Below the pieces are notes generated by a model that saw nothing but the letters and a program-made list of their open reading frames with translations, ran no database searches and was not told the origin of the DNA. A stretch of 64,000 nt of DNA. Source: Streptomyces sp. NBRC 110028. Its GTDB lineage: Bacteria; Actinomycetota; Actinomycetes; Streptomycetales; Streptomycetaceae. Each line of letters opens with the position of its first letter. The stretch's first letter is position 1. This document shows, piece by piece, positions 18,685 to 27,906 of the stretch. Location of the stretch: positions 492,094 to 556,093 of the forward strand of contig NZ_BBUZ01000024.1 in NCBI RefSeq assembly GCF_001417735.1, in the 5' to 3' direction. The position numbers and the translations under genes are program-made.

Positions 18685-18722
18685 GTCCTGCGGCCGGGAT
18701 CGCCCCGTCCCGCACCATCCCC

Positions 18723-18756
18723 GCGCCCGTCGACGGAACGTTCCGTCGACGGGCGC
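18723..18756. terminator. perfect 34-bp palindrome, probable whiI terminator
   Basis: Seventeen perfect base pairs with no spacer (centre AACGTT at 18737-18742) lie 39 bases after whiI and 35 before rnd. As RNA it folds to a stem with a four-base loop; there is no T-run. It is most likely the whiI terminator, though such symmetry could also bind a protein near the rnd promoter. Confidence 0.6.
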
Positions 18757-18791
18757 CCTGTGTACTCCCCGTACACAGCTACCCTTGACAG

Positions 18792-20069
18792 GTGACCGAC
18801 GCCCAAGAGACCGCAGCAGAGACGACACTGCGAACCACCGGGGGCGCTCCTCCGGACGACCTCCCCCCGGCGCCGGTCCCCTTGCTGGAGCCGCGTGAGG
18901 GCATTCCGCCCGTCACCGCCGACCCGGACGCGCTCGCCGGCGTCGTCGCGGCCTTCGCCGCGGGCCACGGCCCCGTGGCCGTCGACGCCGAGCGCGCCTC
19001 CGGCTACCGCTACGGACAGCGGGCCTATCTGGTCCAGCTGCGCCGGGCCGGAGCGGGGACCGCACTGATCGACCCCATCGGCTGCCCCGACCTGTCGGGT
19101 CTGGGGGCCGCCATCGCCGACGCCGAGTGGGTGCTGCATGCCGCGACCCAGGACCTGCCGTGTCTGCGTGACATAGGCATGGTCCCGGACCGGCTCTTCG
19201 ACACCGAACTCGCGGGCCGGCTGGCCGGGTTCGCCCGGGTGGGGCTCGGCGCCATGGTCGAGAACATCCTCGGCTACGCGCTGGAGAAGGGCCATTCGGC
19301 CGTCGACTGGTCGACCCGCCCGCTCCCCGAGCCGTGGCTGCACTACGCCGCGCTCGATGTGGAGCTGCTGGTCGACCTGCGGGACGCGCTGGAGGAGGAG
19401 CTGACCCGGCAGGGGAAGCTGGAGTGGGCCCACCAGGAGTTCGCGGCCATCGCCGCGGCCCCGCCCGCCCCGCCCCGTAAGGACCCCTGGCGGCGTACGT
19501 CGGGGATGCACAAGGTGAGACGACGACGGCAGATGGCCGTGGTGCGGGAGCTGTGGACGGCCCGGGACCGGATCGCCCAGCGCCGCGACGTCTCGCCCGG
19601 CAAGGTGCTGGGGGACGCGGCGATCGTGGAGGCCGCGCTCGCGCTGCCGGTGAACGCCCGGGCGCTGTCCGCGCTCAGCGGCTTCGGCCACCGGATGAGC
19701 CGTCGCCAGCTGGAGCAGTGGCAGGCCGCGGTGGACCGGGCCCGGGCCCTGCCGGAGGCCGAACTCCCCCAGCCCGGCCAGCCGGTGGCCGGTCCGCCCC
19801 CGCCGCGCGCGTGGGCGGACAAGGACCCGGCCGCGGCGGCCCGGCTCTCGGCGGCCCGCACGGCGGTGACGGCGCTCGCCGAACGGCTGAATCTGCCGCA
19901 GGAGAACCTGATCGCCCCGGATACGGTCCGGCGGCTGTGCTGGGAGCCGCCGGCGGAGCCGACGACGGACGCGGTGGCGGACGTTCTCGCCTCTCATGGC
20001 GCCCGCCCCTGGCAGATCGACCAGGTGTCCACGGTCCTGACCGGCGCCCTGCGGACGGAGACCGGGTGA
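18792..20069 (+). CDS. rnd: ribonuclease D family 3'-5' exoribonuclease
   Basis: A 425-residue DEDDy exonuclease with HRDC domain for RNA 3' processing. Motif I is VAVDAERASGY (about residue 65), motif II is HAATQDLPCL (about 117) and motif III is HYAALDVELL (about 185), giving D, E, D and the Tyr/Asp pair. The HRDC region lies near 235-320 (KVRRRRQMAVVRELWTARD). The extended Pro-rich N terminus and C-terminal helical region are usual for actinobacteria. GTG 18792 sits about seven bases after TACCCT (18780-18785), so the message is probably leaderless. Confidence 0.9.
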   Translation: MTDAQETAAETTLRTTGGAPPDDLPPAPVPLLEPREGIPPVTADPDALAGVVAAFAAGHGPVAVDAERASGYRYGQRAYLVQLRRAGAGTALIDPIGCPDLSGLGAAIADAEWVLHAATQDLPCLRDIGMVPDRLFDTELAGRLAGFARVGLGAMVENILGYALEKGHSAVDWSTRPLPEPWLHYAALDVELLVDLRDALEEELTRQGKLEWAHQEFAAIAAAPPAPPRKDPWRRTSGMHKVRRRRQMAVVRELWTARDRIAQRRDVSPGKVLGDAAIVEAALALPVNARALSALSGFGHRMSRRQLEQWQAAVDRARALPEAELPQPGQPVAGPPPPRAWADKDPAAAARLSAARTAVTALAERLNLPQENLIAPDTVRRLCWEPPAEPTTDAVADVLASHGARPWQIDQVSTVLTGALRTETG

Positions 20070-20105
20070 GCCCGGAAGCGGCGTCCGGCGTGATGTGACG
20101 CGCGT

Positions 20106-20131
20106 GGACCGGCGGCCTCGGCCGCCGGTCC
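20106..20131 (+). terminator. rnd terminator
   Basis: Eleven-base perfect arms (20106-20116 and 20121-20131) with a CTCG loop are followed by GTTTC, 37 bases after the rnd stop. Confidence 0.75.
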
Positions 20132-20189
20132 GTTTCATGCTGTGACCTGTGACCTTCGACGCTACGGCGGCGAAGACTGGGCAGCGTGG

Positions 20190-20203
20190 TTACTCATAAG
20201 TAG
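20190..20203. promoter_or_regulatory. palindromic operator candidate upstream of the thiolase-fadB operon
   Basis: TTACTCATAAGTAG contains inverted TACT (20191-20194) and AGTA (20199-20202) about 70 bases before the thiolase start. Size and place fit a TetR-type repressor of fatty-acid degradation, but the regulator is not in this window. Confidence 0.4.
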
Positions 20204-20273
20204 CATGAGGGTGTGGAGGCGCGCCGATGGCGCGCCCGCAGCAGTGCCATCCCGCACCTGGAGGAGAGCCAAC

Positions 20274-21491
20274 GTGCCTCGTACCGCTAGGGACGTCGTC
20301 TTCGTCGACGGCGTCCGTACCCCGTTCGGCAAGGCGGGCCCGAAGGGCATCTACCACGAGACCCGCGCCGACGACCTGGTCGTCAAGTGCATCCGGGAGC
20401 TGCTGCGACGCAACCCGGATCTGCCGCCGGAGCGCATCGACGAGGTGGCCGTCGCCGCGACCACCCAGATCGGGGACCAGGGCCTGACCATCGGCCGCAC
20501 GGCGGGCATCCTGGCCGGGCTTCCGCAGTCGGTGCCCGGCTACTCGATCGACCGGATGTGCGCCGGTGCCATGACCGCCGTCACCACGACCGCGGGCTCC
20601 ATCGCCTTCGGCGCGTACGACGCCGTCGTCGCGGGCGGCGTGGAGCACATGGGCCGCCACCCGATGGGCGAGGGCGTCGACCCGAACCCGCGGTTCGTCT
20701 CCGAGAAGCTGGTCGACGAGTCGGCCCTCTTCATGGGCATGACGGCGGAGAACCTGCACGACCGGCTGCCGCACCTCACCAAGCAGCGCGCCGACGAGTT
20801 CGCGGTGCGCAGCCAGGAGAAGGCCGCGAAGGCGTACGCCAACGGCAAGATCCAGCAGGACCTGGTGCCGGTCTCGGTGCGCCGCACCACCCCCGAGGGC
20901 GGGGAGACCGGCTGGGGCCTGGCGACCGCCGACGAGCCGATGCGCCCGGGCACCACGCTGGAGAACCTGGCCACGCTGAAGACCCCGTTCCGGCCGCACG
21001 GCCGGGTCACCGCGGGCAACTCGGCGGGGCTCAACGACGGCGCCACCGCCTCCCTGATCGCCTCCGAGGACTTCGCCCGGGAGCTGGACCTGCCGGTCCG
21101 GATGCGCCTGGTGTCGTTCGCCTTCGCGGGCGTCGAGCCCGAGGTGATGGGCTACGGCCCGGTCCCGGCCACCAAGAAAGCCCTGTCCAAGGCCGGGCTG
21201 ACGATCGATGACATCGGCCTGTTCGAGATCAACGAGGCGTTCGCCGTCCAGGTGCTGTCGTTCCTGGACCACTACGGCATCGCGGACGACGACCCGCGCG
21301 TCAACCAGTACGGCGGCGCGATCGCCTTCGGCCACCCGCTCGCCTCCTCCGGCGTCCGCCTGATGACGCAGCTGGCGCGGCAGTTCGAGGAGCAGCCGGA
21401 GGTCCGCTACGGCATCACCACCATGTGCATCGGTTTCGGCATGGGGGGCACCGTGATCTGGGAGAACCCGCACTTCGAGGGGAACAAGTGA
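20274..21491 (+). CDS. fadA: acetyl-CoA C-acyltransferase (thiolase)
   Basis: A 405-residue thiolase for the last step of fatty-acid beta-oxidation. The acylated cysteine is in IDRMCAGAMTAV (about residue 92), the catalytic His in GGAIAFGHPLASSG (about 360) and the second cysteine in TTMCIGFGMGG (about 392). GTG 20274 has GAGGAG at 20261-20266. It overlaps the following fadB start by four bases (GTGA), so the two subunits are made in step, as expected for a trifunctional complex. Confidence 0.93.
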   Translation: MPRTARDVVFVDGVRTPFGKAGPKGIYHETRADDLVVKCIRELLRRNPDLPPERIDEVAVAATTQIGDQGLTIGRTAGILAGLPQSVPGYSIDRMCAGAMTAVTTTAGSIAFGAYDAVVAGGVEHMGRHPMGEGVDPNPRFVSEKLVDESALFMGMTAENLHDRLPHLTKQRADEFAVRSQEKAAKAYANGKIQQDLVPVSVRRTTPEGGETGWGLATADEPMRPGTTLENLATLKTPFRPHGRVTAGNSAGLNDGATASLIASEDFARELDLPVRMRLVSFAFAGVEPEVMGYGPVPATKKALSKAGLTIDDIGLFEINEAFAVQVLSFLDHYGIADDDPRVNQYGGAIAFGHPLASSGVRLMTQLARQFEEQPEVRYGITTMCIGFGMGGTVIWENPHFEGNK

Positions 21492-23626
21492 CTACCACCG
21501 CAGAGCTTCTCAAGGGAGCGGCCGAGCTGTTCCCGGACGAGGTCGTGACGCAGGCGCACGTCCGCCACCTCGACCTCCCCCAGGACGCGGGCCGCTTCGC
21601 GCTCATCACCCTGGACAACGGGCTCGACCACACCAAGCCCACCACCTTCGGCCCGGCCTCGCTGGCGAACCTGGGCGCGGCGATCGACCAGGTGGAGAAG
21701 GAGGCCGCGGACGGCGCGATCACCGGCGTCGGCATCACCGGAAAGCCGTTCATCTTCGCCGTCGGCGCCGACCTCAAGGGCGTGGAGCTGCTGAAGCGCC
21801 ACGAGGACGCGCTCGCCATCGGCAAGGGCGGCCACGACGTCTTCAAGCGGCTGTCCGCGCTCGCCGTGCCCACCTTCGCCTACTACAACGGCGCGGCGAT
21901 GGGCGGCGGTGTCGAGGTCGGCCTGCACTGCACCTACCGCACCGTCTCGGCCGCGCTGCCCGCGTTCTCGCTGCCCGAGGTGTTCCTCGGCCTGGTCCCC
22001 GGCTGGGGCGGCTGCACCCTGCTGCCGAACCTGATCGGCGCGGACCGCGCGGTCTCGGTCATCATCGAGAACTCGCTCAACCAGAACAAGCAACTGAAGG
22101 GGAAGCAGGTCTACGAGCTGGGGATCGCCGACGCGATCTTCGAGGGCGCGGACTTCCTGGAGCAGTCGCTGATCTGGACCGCGGCCGTCCTCAGGGGCGA
22201 GATCGAGATCGCCCGCCCCGAGATCGACCGCGGTGACGCCTGGCACGAGGCCGTGGTGCGCGGCCGCGCCATCGCCGACGGCAAGGTGCACGGGGCGGCC
22301 CCGGCCGCGTACCGGGCGCTGGAGATCATCGACGCGGCCCGCAACGGCGACCTGGCCCGCGGCTACGAGGCCGAGGAGAAGGCGCTCGCCGACCTCATCA
22401 TGGGCGGCGAGCTGCGCAGCGGCATCTACGCCTTCAACCTGGTGCAGAAGCGCGCCAAGCGCCCGGCCGGCGCCCCGGACAAGTCGCTCGCCCGTCCGGT
22501 CTCCAAGGTCGGCGTGGTGGGCGCGGGGCTGATGGCCTCGCAGCTGGCGCTGCTGTTCGCGCGCCGTCTGGAGGTGCCGGTCGTGCTGACCGACATCGAC
22601 CAGGAGCGCGTCGACAAGGGCGTCGGCTACGTCCACGGCGAGATCGACAAACTGCTGCTCAAGGGCCGTATCAACCAGGACAAGGCCAACCGGCTCAAGG
22701 CCGCGGTGACCGGTTCGCTGGACAAGGCCGCCGCCTTCGGGGACGCCGACTTCGTCATCGAGGCCGTCTTCGAGGAGATGGGCGTCAAGCAGCAGGTGTT
22801 CGCCGAGGTCGAGGCGGTCGTGCCGGAGCACGCCATCCTCGCCACCAACACCTCGTCGCTGTCGGTCAGCGAGATGGCGTCCAAGCTCCGGCACCCCGAG
22901 CGGGTCGTGGGCTTCCATTTCTTCAACCCGGTGGCGATCCTGCCGCTGCTGGAGATCGTCCGCGGTGAGAAGACCGATGACGCGTCGCTGGCGACGGCCT
23001 TCGGTGTGGCCAAGAAGCTGAAGAAGACCGCCGTCCTGGTCAAGGACGCCCCGGCGTTCGTCGTCAACCGGATCCTGACCCGCTTCATGGGCGAGATCCA
23101 GAACGTCATCGACGAGGGCACCCCGGTCGACGTCGCGGAGCGCGCGGTGGAGCCGCTCGGGCTGCCGATGTCCCCGCTGGTGCTGCTGGAGCTGGTCGGC
23201 CCGGCCATCGGCCTGCACGTCTCCGAGACGCTGCACGGCGCCTTCCCGGACCGCTTCACGGTCTCGCCCAACCTCAAGCGCGTGGTCGAGGCGGGCAAGC
23301 GCGGCTTCTACGTTTATGCCGACGGCAATTCAGCGAAGCCGGTGCTGGACCCGGAGGTCGCCGCGCTGCTCCAGCAGGGCGACACGGTCCTGACGGAGGA
23401 GCAGGTGCGCGCCCGGGTGCTGGACGCCGTCGCGCAGGAGATCGGCCTGATGCTGGACGAGGGCGTCGTCGCCGAGGCGCAGGACATCGACCTGTGCCTG
23501 ATCACCGGCGCGGGCTGGCCCTTCCACCTGGGCGGCCTCACGCCGTACCTGGACCGTGAGGGCGTCTCGGAGCGGGTGAACGGGAAGCGGTTCCTGGCCC
23601 CGGGCGTCGCGAGCGTGCCCGCGTAA
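21488..23626 (+). CDS. fadB: fatty oxidation complex alpha subunit (enoyl-CoA hydratase / 3-hydroxyacyl-CoA dehydrogenase)
   Basis: A 712-residue bifunctional enzyme: crotonase-fold hydratase in residues 1-200 (oxyanion segments VGADLKGVEL and GAAMGGGVEVGLHC), then a Rossmann NAD domain starting at KVGVVGAGLMASQLALLFAR (about 338) and 3-hydroxyacyl-CoA dehydrogenase C-terminal repeats (GFHFFNPV near 475; APAFVVNRILTRF near 520). It forms the partner of the thiolase. A strong bidirectional terminator follows. Confidence 0.93.
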   Translation: MTTTAELLKGAAELFPDEVVTQAHVRHLDLPQDAGRFALITLDNGLDHTKPTTFGPASLANLGAAIDQVEKEAADGAITGVGITGKPFIFAVGADLKGVELLKRHEDALAIGKGGHDVFKRLSALAVPTFAYYNGAAMGGGVEVGLHCTYRTVSAALPAFSLPEVFLGLVPGWGGCTLLPNLIGADRAVSVIIENSLNQNKQLKGKQVYELGIADAIFEGADFLEQSLIWTAAVLRGEIEIARPEIDRGDAWHEAVVRGRAIADGKVHGAAPAAYRALEIIDAARNGDLARGYEAEEKALADLIMGGELRSGIYAFNLVQKRAKRPAGAPDKSLARPVSKVGVVGAGLMASQLALLFARRLEVPVVLTDIDQERVDKGVGYVHGEIDKLLLKGRINQDKANRLKAAVTGSLDKAAAFGDADFVIEAVFEEMGVKQQVFAEVEAVVPEHAILATNTSSLSVSEMASKLRHPERVVGFHFFNPVAILPLLEIVRGEKTDDASLATAFGVAKKLKKTAVLVKDAPAFVVNRILTRFMGEIQNVIDEGTPVDVAERAVEPLGLPMSPLVLLELVGPAIGLHVSETLHGAFPDRFTVSPNLKRVVEAGKRGFYVYADGNSAKPVLDPEVAALLQQGDTVLTEEQVRARVLDAVAQEIGLMLDEGVVAEAQDIDLCLITGAGWPFHLGGLTPYLDREGVSERVNGKRFLAPGVASVPA

Positions 23627-23646
23627 AGCCGCGAGCGGGTGAGGTG

Positions 23647-23692
23647 CCCGGGCGCCGGGCGGGCCGAGGGTCCGCCCGGCGCCCGGGTGTTG
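23647..23692. terminator. bidirectional terminator after fadB
   Basis: Perfect 16-bp arms (23647-23662 and 23672-23687) with a nine-base loop and trailing TGTTGT lie between the convergent fadB and sugar-permease genes. Confidence 0.85.
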
Positions 23693-23710
23693 TCGCGGCC
23701 GCGGGCGGCG

Positions 23711-24532
23711 TCAGCCCTTCACCGCGCCGGAGAGCATGCCGGAGATGAAGTGCCGCTGGAGGAAGACGTACAGGGCGACGACCGGCAGGGCCACGATGAT
23801 GGAGGCGGCCGCCAGCAGGGAGTACTGGGTGGTGTGCTCGCTCTGGAAGAAGGCCAGGCCGAGCGGTGCGGTGCGCTTGTTCTCGTCGGTGATCATGACC
23901 AGCGGGAGCAGGAACTCGTTCCAGGTCCACATGAACACCAGCATCGCCATCGTCAGCAGAGCCGGGCGGCTGGTGGGCACCAGGATCCGCCACAGCAGCC
24001 GCCAGTCGGACGCCCCGTCCAGGCGTGCCGCCTCGATGACGCTGGTCGGCACCGAGCGGAAGAAGTTGCGCATCCAGAAGACGCTGAAAGCGAGGGACTG
24101 GGCGGTCTGCGGGAGGATCAGCGACCAGTAGGAGTTGGTCAGTCCGGTGTCGCGCAGGTTGAAGTAGAGCGGGATGACGAAGGCCTCGGGCGGGATCATC
24201 AGCCCGATGAGGGTGACGTAGAACAGCAGCGAGCGGCCGGGGTAGTCGAAGTGGGCGAAGGAGAAGCCCGCCAGGATCGCCAGGACGGACGTCAGGACCA
24301 CCACCGCCACCGCGACCAGCACGCTGGAGGACAGATAGGTGCCGAAGTGGCCCTGGCGCCAGGCGGCGGCGAAGTTGCCGAAGTCCAGGTGGTGGGGCCA
24401 GGTGAAGGAGGGCGAGGACTGCGCGGCCGGGGTCAGCGCGGACGCCACCACGCCGATCAGCGGCACCAGGGCCAGCGCGGCGAAGACGGTGAGGATGGCG
24501 TAGTTCAGCAGGCGTTCGCGTCCGGAGATCAC
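23711..24532 (-). CDS. carbohydrate ABC transporter permease, MalG type
   Basis: A 273-residue inner-membrane subunit with six predicted helices and the EAA loop VIEAARLDGASDWRLLWRIL (about residues 175-195) that docks on the ATPase. GTG 24532 overlaps the upstream permease stop (GTGA) and has AGGAGG before it. It is the last gene of the binding protein-permease-permease set; no ATPase gene is present, so the shared MsiK ATPase is the likely partner. Terminator downstream. Confidence 0.9.
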   Translation of the reverse strand: MISGRERLLNYAILTVFAALALVPLIGVVASALTPAAQSSPSFTWPHHLDFGNFAAAWRQGHFGTYLSSSVLVAVAVVVLTSVLAILAGFSFAHFDYPGRSLLFYVTLIGLMIPPEAFVIPLYFNLRDTGLTNSYWSLILPQTAQSLAFSVFWMRNFFRSVPTSVIEAARLDGASDWRLLWRILVPTSRPALLTMAMLVFMWTWNEFLLPLVMITDENKRTAPLGLAFFQSEHTTQYSLLAAASIIVALPVVALYVFLQRHFISGMLSGAVKG

Positions 24533-25479
24533 GTCTCGTCCTCCTGTGGCTGGAGCTTGGTGATCAGGAAGGTGAGAAAGAGGATCACCACGGTCAGCAC
24601 GACGGCGATGGCGCAGGCCGAACCCACCTGGCTGGTGCCGAAGGCCCGGTTGTAGACCTCGTAGGCGGGCAGGCTGGTGGCGTCGCCGGGGCCGCCGTGG
24701 GTGGCGACGTACACCAGGTCGAAGGTGCGCAGGGCGGCGATCACGGTGAGGGTCAGCGCGACGGTGATCTGCCCGCGCAGTCCGGGCAGGGTGACGGCGA
24801 AGAACTCCCGTACCGGGCCCGCCCCGTCCAGCTTCGCCGCCTCGTACAGATCCGCCGGGATCTGCCCGATACCGGCGATGAACAGCACCAGGCACAGGCC
24901 GATCTCCAGCCAGGTGCCGATGAGGCCGACGGCGGGCAGGGCGGTGGAGAAGTCACCGAGCCAGGGGCGGGCGACCGCCTCCAGTCCGATGGCGCGCAGC
25001 GCGGTGTTGAGGACGCCGTCGGGGGCGTAGATCGCCGTCCAGGCGGTGGCGGTCACGACCATGGCGACCACCTGCGGCAGGAAGATCATCGCCCGGAAGA
25101 CCGAGACCCCGCGCAGCCGGCCGGCGCGGGTGGTGACCGCGGCGAGCATCAGGGCGAGCGTGATCGGGATGACGGAGAAGAACAGGATCAGGACGAACGA
25201 GTGGAGGAAGCTCACGCGCAGCTGCGGGTCGCGGGCGATCTCGGTGTAGTTGGCGAGCCCCGCCCAGGTGGAGGCGGACACTCCGTCCCAGTGGTAGAGG
25301 GAGATCTGCACCAGCTGACCGAGCGGGACCAGCAGGAAGACGGTGAGGACGGCCAGGGCGGGAAGGGCGTAGAGGTAGCCCTTCCACTGGATGACGCGGC
25401 CGCGGCGCCGGGCCGGCCCCCGGGTGGGGGCGCCGGCCGGGCGCTTGGCGGCCGTGGTGCGGGGTGCGGTGGTGGCCAT
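24529..25479 (-). CDS. carbohydrate ABC transporter permease, MalF type
   Basis: A 316-residue permease subunit with a basic N-terminal tail, six hydrophobic spans and the EAA loop DLYEAAKLDGAGPVREFFAV (about residues 205-225). It starts nine bases after the binding-protein gene and overlaps the next permease, so all three are one transcription unit. Substrate is inferred from context to be a beta-glucoside or related disaccharide. Confidence 0.9.
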   Translation of the reverse strand: MATTAPRTTAAKRPAGAPTRGPARRRGRVIQWKGYLYALPALAVLTVFLLVPLGQLVQISLYHWDGVSASTWAGLANYTEIARDPQLRVSFLHSFVLILFFSVIPITLALMLAAVTTRAGRLRGVSVFRAMIFLPQVVAMVVTATAWTAIYAPDGVLNTALRAIGLEAVARPWLGDFSTALPAVGLIGTWLEIGLCLVLFIAGIGQIPADLYEAAKLDGAGPVREFFAVTLPGLRGQITVALTLTVIAALRTFDLVYVATHGGPGDATSLPAYEVYNRAFGTSQVGSACAIAVVLTVVILFLTFLITKLQPQEDET

Positions 25480-25488
25480 AGGGGCGGG

Positions 25489-26874
25489 CTACTTGCTGCT
25501 CTGGAAGGAGGAGTAGTCGGACTGGAGCCGGTCGGTGAACGCCTTGGGGCTGAGGTGCCCGGCGGTCAGTTCCTGCACGGCGGCGGTGAGGGTGTCGTAG
25601 AAGGTCGGGGTCGTGTAGTCGAGGTAGGGAAGCAGCCCGTCCTTCTCGCTCACGCCCTTCCACTGGGTGAGGACGTCCGCGTCGACGGTGCCGGGGGTGG
25701 GCTTGTAGTCGGCCGGTGGCAGCGCCGGCAGGTTGCCGTGGGCGGCGGCGGCCTTCATACCGCCCCGGTCGACGAGGAAGTTGATGTACGCGGCGGCGAC
25801 GTCCGGGTGCTTGGACTTGGAGGTCACCGACCACGCGAGGCCCTCGCCGCCCTGGGTGAGCGGGGGCTGCCCGGCGGCGGGGCTGAGCGCGGTGAAGCCG
25901 ACGTTCTTGTGCATCTTGGGGGCGAGGACGGCCGCCTGCCAGGTGCCGTCCACGAGGAAGAGGGACGTGCCCTTGGCGAAGGAGGCGACGGCCTGGTCCT
26001 TGCTCTGGCCGTTGAAGCCGGAGCCCAAATAGCCCTTGTCGGCCCAGCCGCGCAGCGTGGTCGCGGCCTTGAGCGTGCCGGGGTCGGTCCACTTGGCGCC
26101 GCCCTCGTCGAAGACGAGCTTGCGCACCGCCGCCTTCCCGGCGGTGGCGGCCTGGACGACCCCGAAGATGTGGATGCCGGGGCTCTTGTCGGCGTCGCCG
26201 TAGGACAGCGGCTGGAGGCCCGACGCCTTGGCCTTGGCCAAGGCCTTCTCGAAGTCGGCGAGGGTGGTGGGCACGGACAGGCCGAGCGACTTCAGCTTGG
26301 CCTTGTTGTAGTAGACGCCGACGATCTCACCGGTCTGGGAGACGCCGTAGAGGTTGCCCGTCTTCCAGGTCTTGCCGTCGGAGGTGAAGCGGTTGAGGTC
26401 GAGCAGCTGGGACGGGTAGGCGCTGTTCCAGCCGTAGGCCTTGGCGTACCTGTCCACCGGCTGCAGCAGCCGGGCCTTCACGAACGCGCCCATGTCCGGG
26501 TAGCCCTGGTTCGCCTGGACGACGTCGGGCGGGTTGGTGGAGGACAGCGCGAGCTTCAGGGTGGTCTTGAGGTCGGAGAAGGACCGGGAGACGCGCTTGA
26601 TCGTGACGTTCGGGTACTTCTTCATGAACGCCTTGTTGAGCGCGTCGGTGGAGGCGTTCGTACCGGGGTCGGTGTTCTGGTCCCACTCGGTGAGAGTGAC
26701 CTTCCCGGCCTTGGCGGGGTCTTTGGAGACCGGGCCGGAGGTCTTCGTGCCGCCGGCGGACGAGTCGGCGCTCGGGCCGGGGGAACAGGCCGCGACGCCG
26801 GTCAGGACACCGGTGGCGAGCGCGGCTGCGGCTATGAGACGACGGCGGGGGTGCCGTGGGGTTCTCTCGGTCAT
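25489..26874 (-). CDS. extracellular sugar-binding lipoprotein of the ABC transporter
   Basis: A 461-residue family-1 solute-binding protein. The N terminus has three arginines, a hydrophobic core and a lipobox ending VAAC (Cys30), so it is a membrane-anchored lipoprotein. The mature part shows typical WDQNTDPG, VTIKRV, PPDVVQANQG, and NFLVDRGG segments of sugar binders. It lies between the PfkB kinase (34-base gap) and the permeases. Confidence 0.9.
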   Translation of the reverse strand: MTERTPRHPRRRLIAAAALATGVLTGVAACSPGPSADSSAGGTKTSGPVSKDPAKAGKVTLTEWDQNTDPGTNASTDALNKAFMKKYPNVTIKRVSRSFSDLKTTLKLALSSTNPPDVVQANQGYPDMGAFVKARLLQPVDRYAKAYGWNSAYPSQLLDLNRFTSDGKTWKTGNLYGVSQTGEIVGVYYNKAKLKSLGLSVPTTLADFEKALAKAKASGLQPLSYGDADKSPGIHIFGVVQAATAGKAAVRKLVFDEGGAKWTDPGTLKAATTLRGWADKGYLGSGFNGQSKDQAVASFAKGTSLFLVDGTWQAAVLAPKMHKNVGFTALSPAAGQPPLTQGGEGLAWSVTSKSKHPDVAAAYINFLVDRGGMKAAAAHGNLPALPPADYKPTPGTVDADVLTQWKGVSEKDGLLPYLDYTTPTFYDTLTAAVQELTAGHLSPKAFTDRLQSDYSSFQSSK

Positions 26875-26908
26875 GGGGTGGTTCCTTCTGGTGCTGTGGC
26901 GCGGTCGC

Positions 26909-27835
26909 TCAGGGGGCGGCGTCGTCCGGGCTGTGGGGGTTGTGTTCGAGGAAGGCGTTGATCTCCCTCCGGTACGGCGCGCTGCTGGCGCCGCCCAGGC
27001 CGCGCACCGACAGGGCGGCGCACAGCCCGGCGTAGCGGAGCCGGGTGGGGAGGGACCAGCCGTGGCTCAGGCCGGTGATCAGCCCCGCGGTGAAGACGTC
27101 ACCGGCGCCGGTGGGATCGACGGCCTCCACACGGGGGGCGGAGGCCCGGACCAGCTCGCCGGTGCCGCCGTCCACCGCGACCGCACCGCGCCCGCCATCG
27201 GTCACCACGACGTCGGGCACGTGGTCGGCGAGGATCTTCACGGCCTCCTCGACGGTGCCGGCGCGGGTGTAGCTCGTCGCCTCGACGGCGTTGCACACGA
27301 ACACGTCGACCTCGGCGAGCCGGGTGAGCAGCCGCGGTGACCAGTCGCCGGTGGGGTCCCAGCCGACGCCGCCCACCACACGGGTGCCGCGGGAGCGGAG
27401 TTCGGCCGCCCAGGCCGGCAGCGGCCGTCCGATGCCGAGGTGCAGGAAGCGGACGCCGGGCAGCTCGCCCTCCCACACCTCGGGGCGCCGGGCCCCGGCC
27501 TCCTCGTAGGTGAGGAAGGCCCGGTCGTGCTGCTGGGGCACCGCGACCGTGACCGGGGTGTGCACGGCGGGGTCGCGGCGCAGCCAGGTCAGGTCCAGGT
27601 TCTCCTCGGTCGCGAGCCGGGTGGCGAGGTGCTCGCCGAAGGGGTCGGTGCCGATCACGCCGAAGAGCCCGGTGCGCAGTCCCAGGCGGGCCGCGGCGAC
27701 GGCGCGGGTGGCGGTTCCGCCCGCGGAGACGGCGAATCGGTCGGCGTACACCTCGGTCCCCGGGGTGGGCAGGTGCGGGATGCCGCCGAAGACGAGGTCA
27801 CAGAAGACCTCGCCGGCGAAGAGCACATCGAGCAC
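26909..27835 (-). CDS. PfkB/ribokinase-family carbohydrate kinase
   Basis: A 308-residue kinase from GTG 27835, which follows GGAGAG at good spacing; an in-frame ATG at 27877 lies inside the operator and promoter region and is unlikely. Signatures are the N-terminal GEVFCDLVFGGIP, the substrate Gly-Gly in SAGGTATRAVAAARLG and the C-terminal DPTGAGDVFTAGLITGL containing the catalytic Asp. It heads the transporter operon. Because GH4 enzymes act on 6-phospho-sugars and there is no PTS here, this kinase is the only visible source of a phosphorylated substrate. Confidence 0.88.
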   Translation of the reverse strand: MLDVLFAGEVFCDLVFGGIPHLPTPGTEVYADRFAVSAGGTATRAVAAARLGLRTGLFGVIGTDPFGEHLATRLATEENLDLTWLRRDPAVHTPVTVAVPQQHDRAFLTYEEAGARRPEVWEGELPGVRFLHLGIGRPLPAWAAELRSRGTRVVGGVGWDPTGDWSPRLLTRLAEVDVFVCNAVEATSYTRAGTVEEAVKILADHVPDVVVTDGGRGAVAVDGGTGELVRASAPRVEAVDPTGAGDVFTAGLITGLSHGWSLPTRLRYAGLCAALSVRGLGGASSAPYRREINAFLEHNPHSPDDAAP

Positions 27836-27869
27836 GGGAACCGCCTCTCTCCGGTGCGACCGCAGTGAA

Positions 27870-27906
27870 GTGCTCAACTATGAGCACCGCATATGCCGCA
27901 TGACAA
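27870..27906 (-). promoter_or_regulatory. kinase-operon promoter with perfect dyad over the -10
   Basis: On the minus strand TTGTCA (27906-27901) and CATAGT (27882-27877) are 18 bases apart and form a credible promoter. The perfect palindrome GTGCTCA-N4-TGAGCAC (27870-27887) covers the -10, so binding there would block transcription. Likely repressor: the divergent DeoR protein. Confidence 0.55.

Noticed and set aside
19740..23300. thiolase-fadB and rnd as possible horizontally acquired genes
   Set aside because: Codon use, spacing and gene order are those of the conserved core; nothing unusual seen.
24697..26961. 754-codon plus-strand frame across the sugar-transporter genes
   Set aside because: It crosses two real genes and their gap and has shadow composition.
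27836..27877. upstream ATG at 27877 as start of the PfkB kinase
   Set aside because: It overlaps the -10 and operator of the gene's own promoter; GTG 27835 has a good ribosome site.
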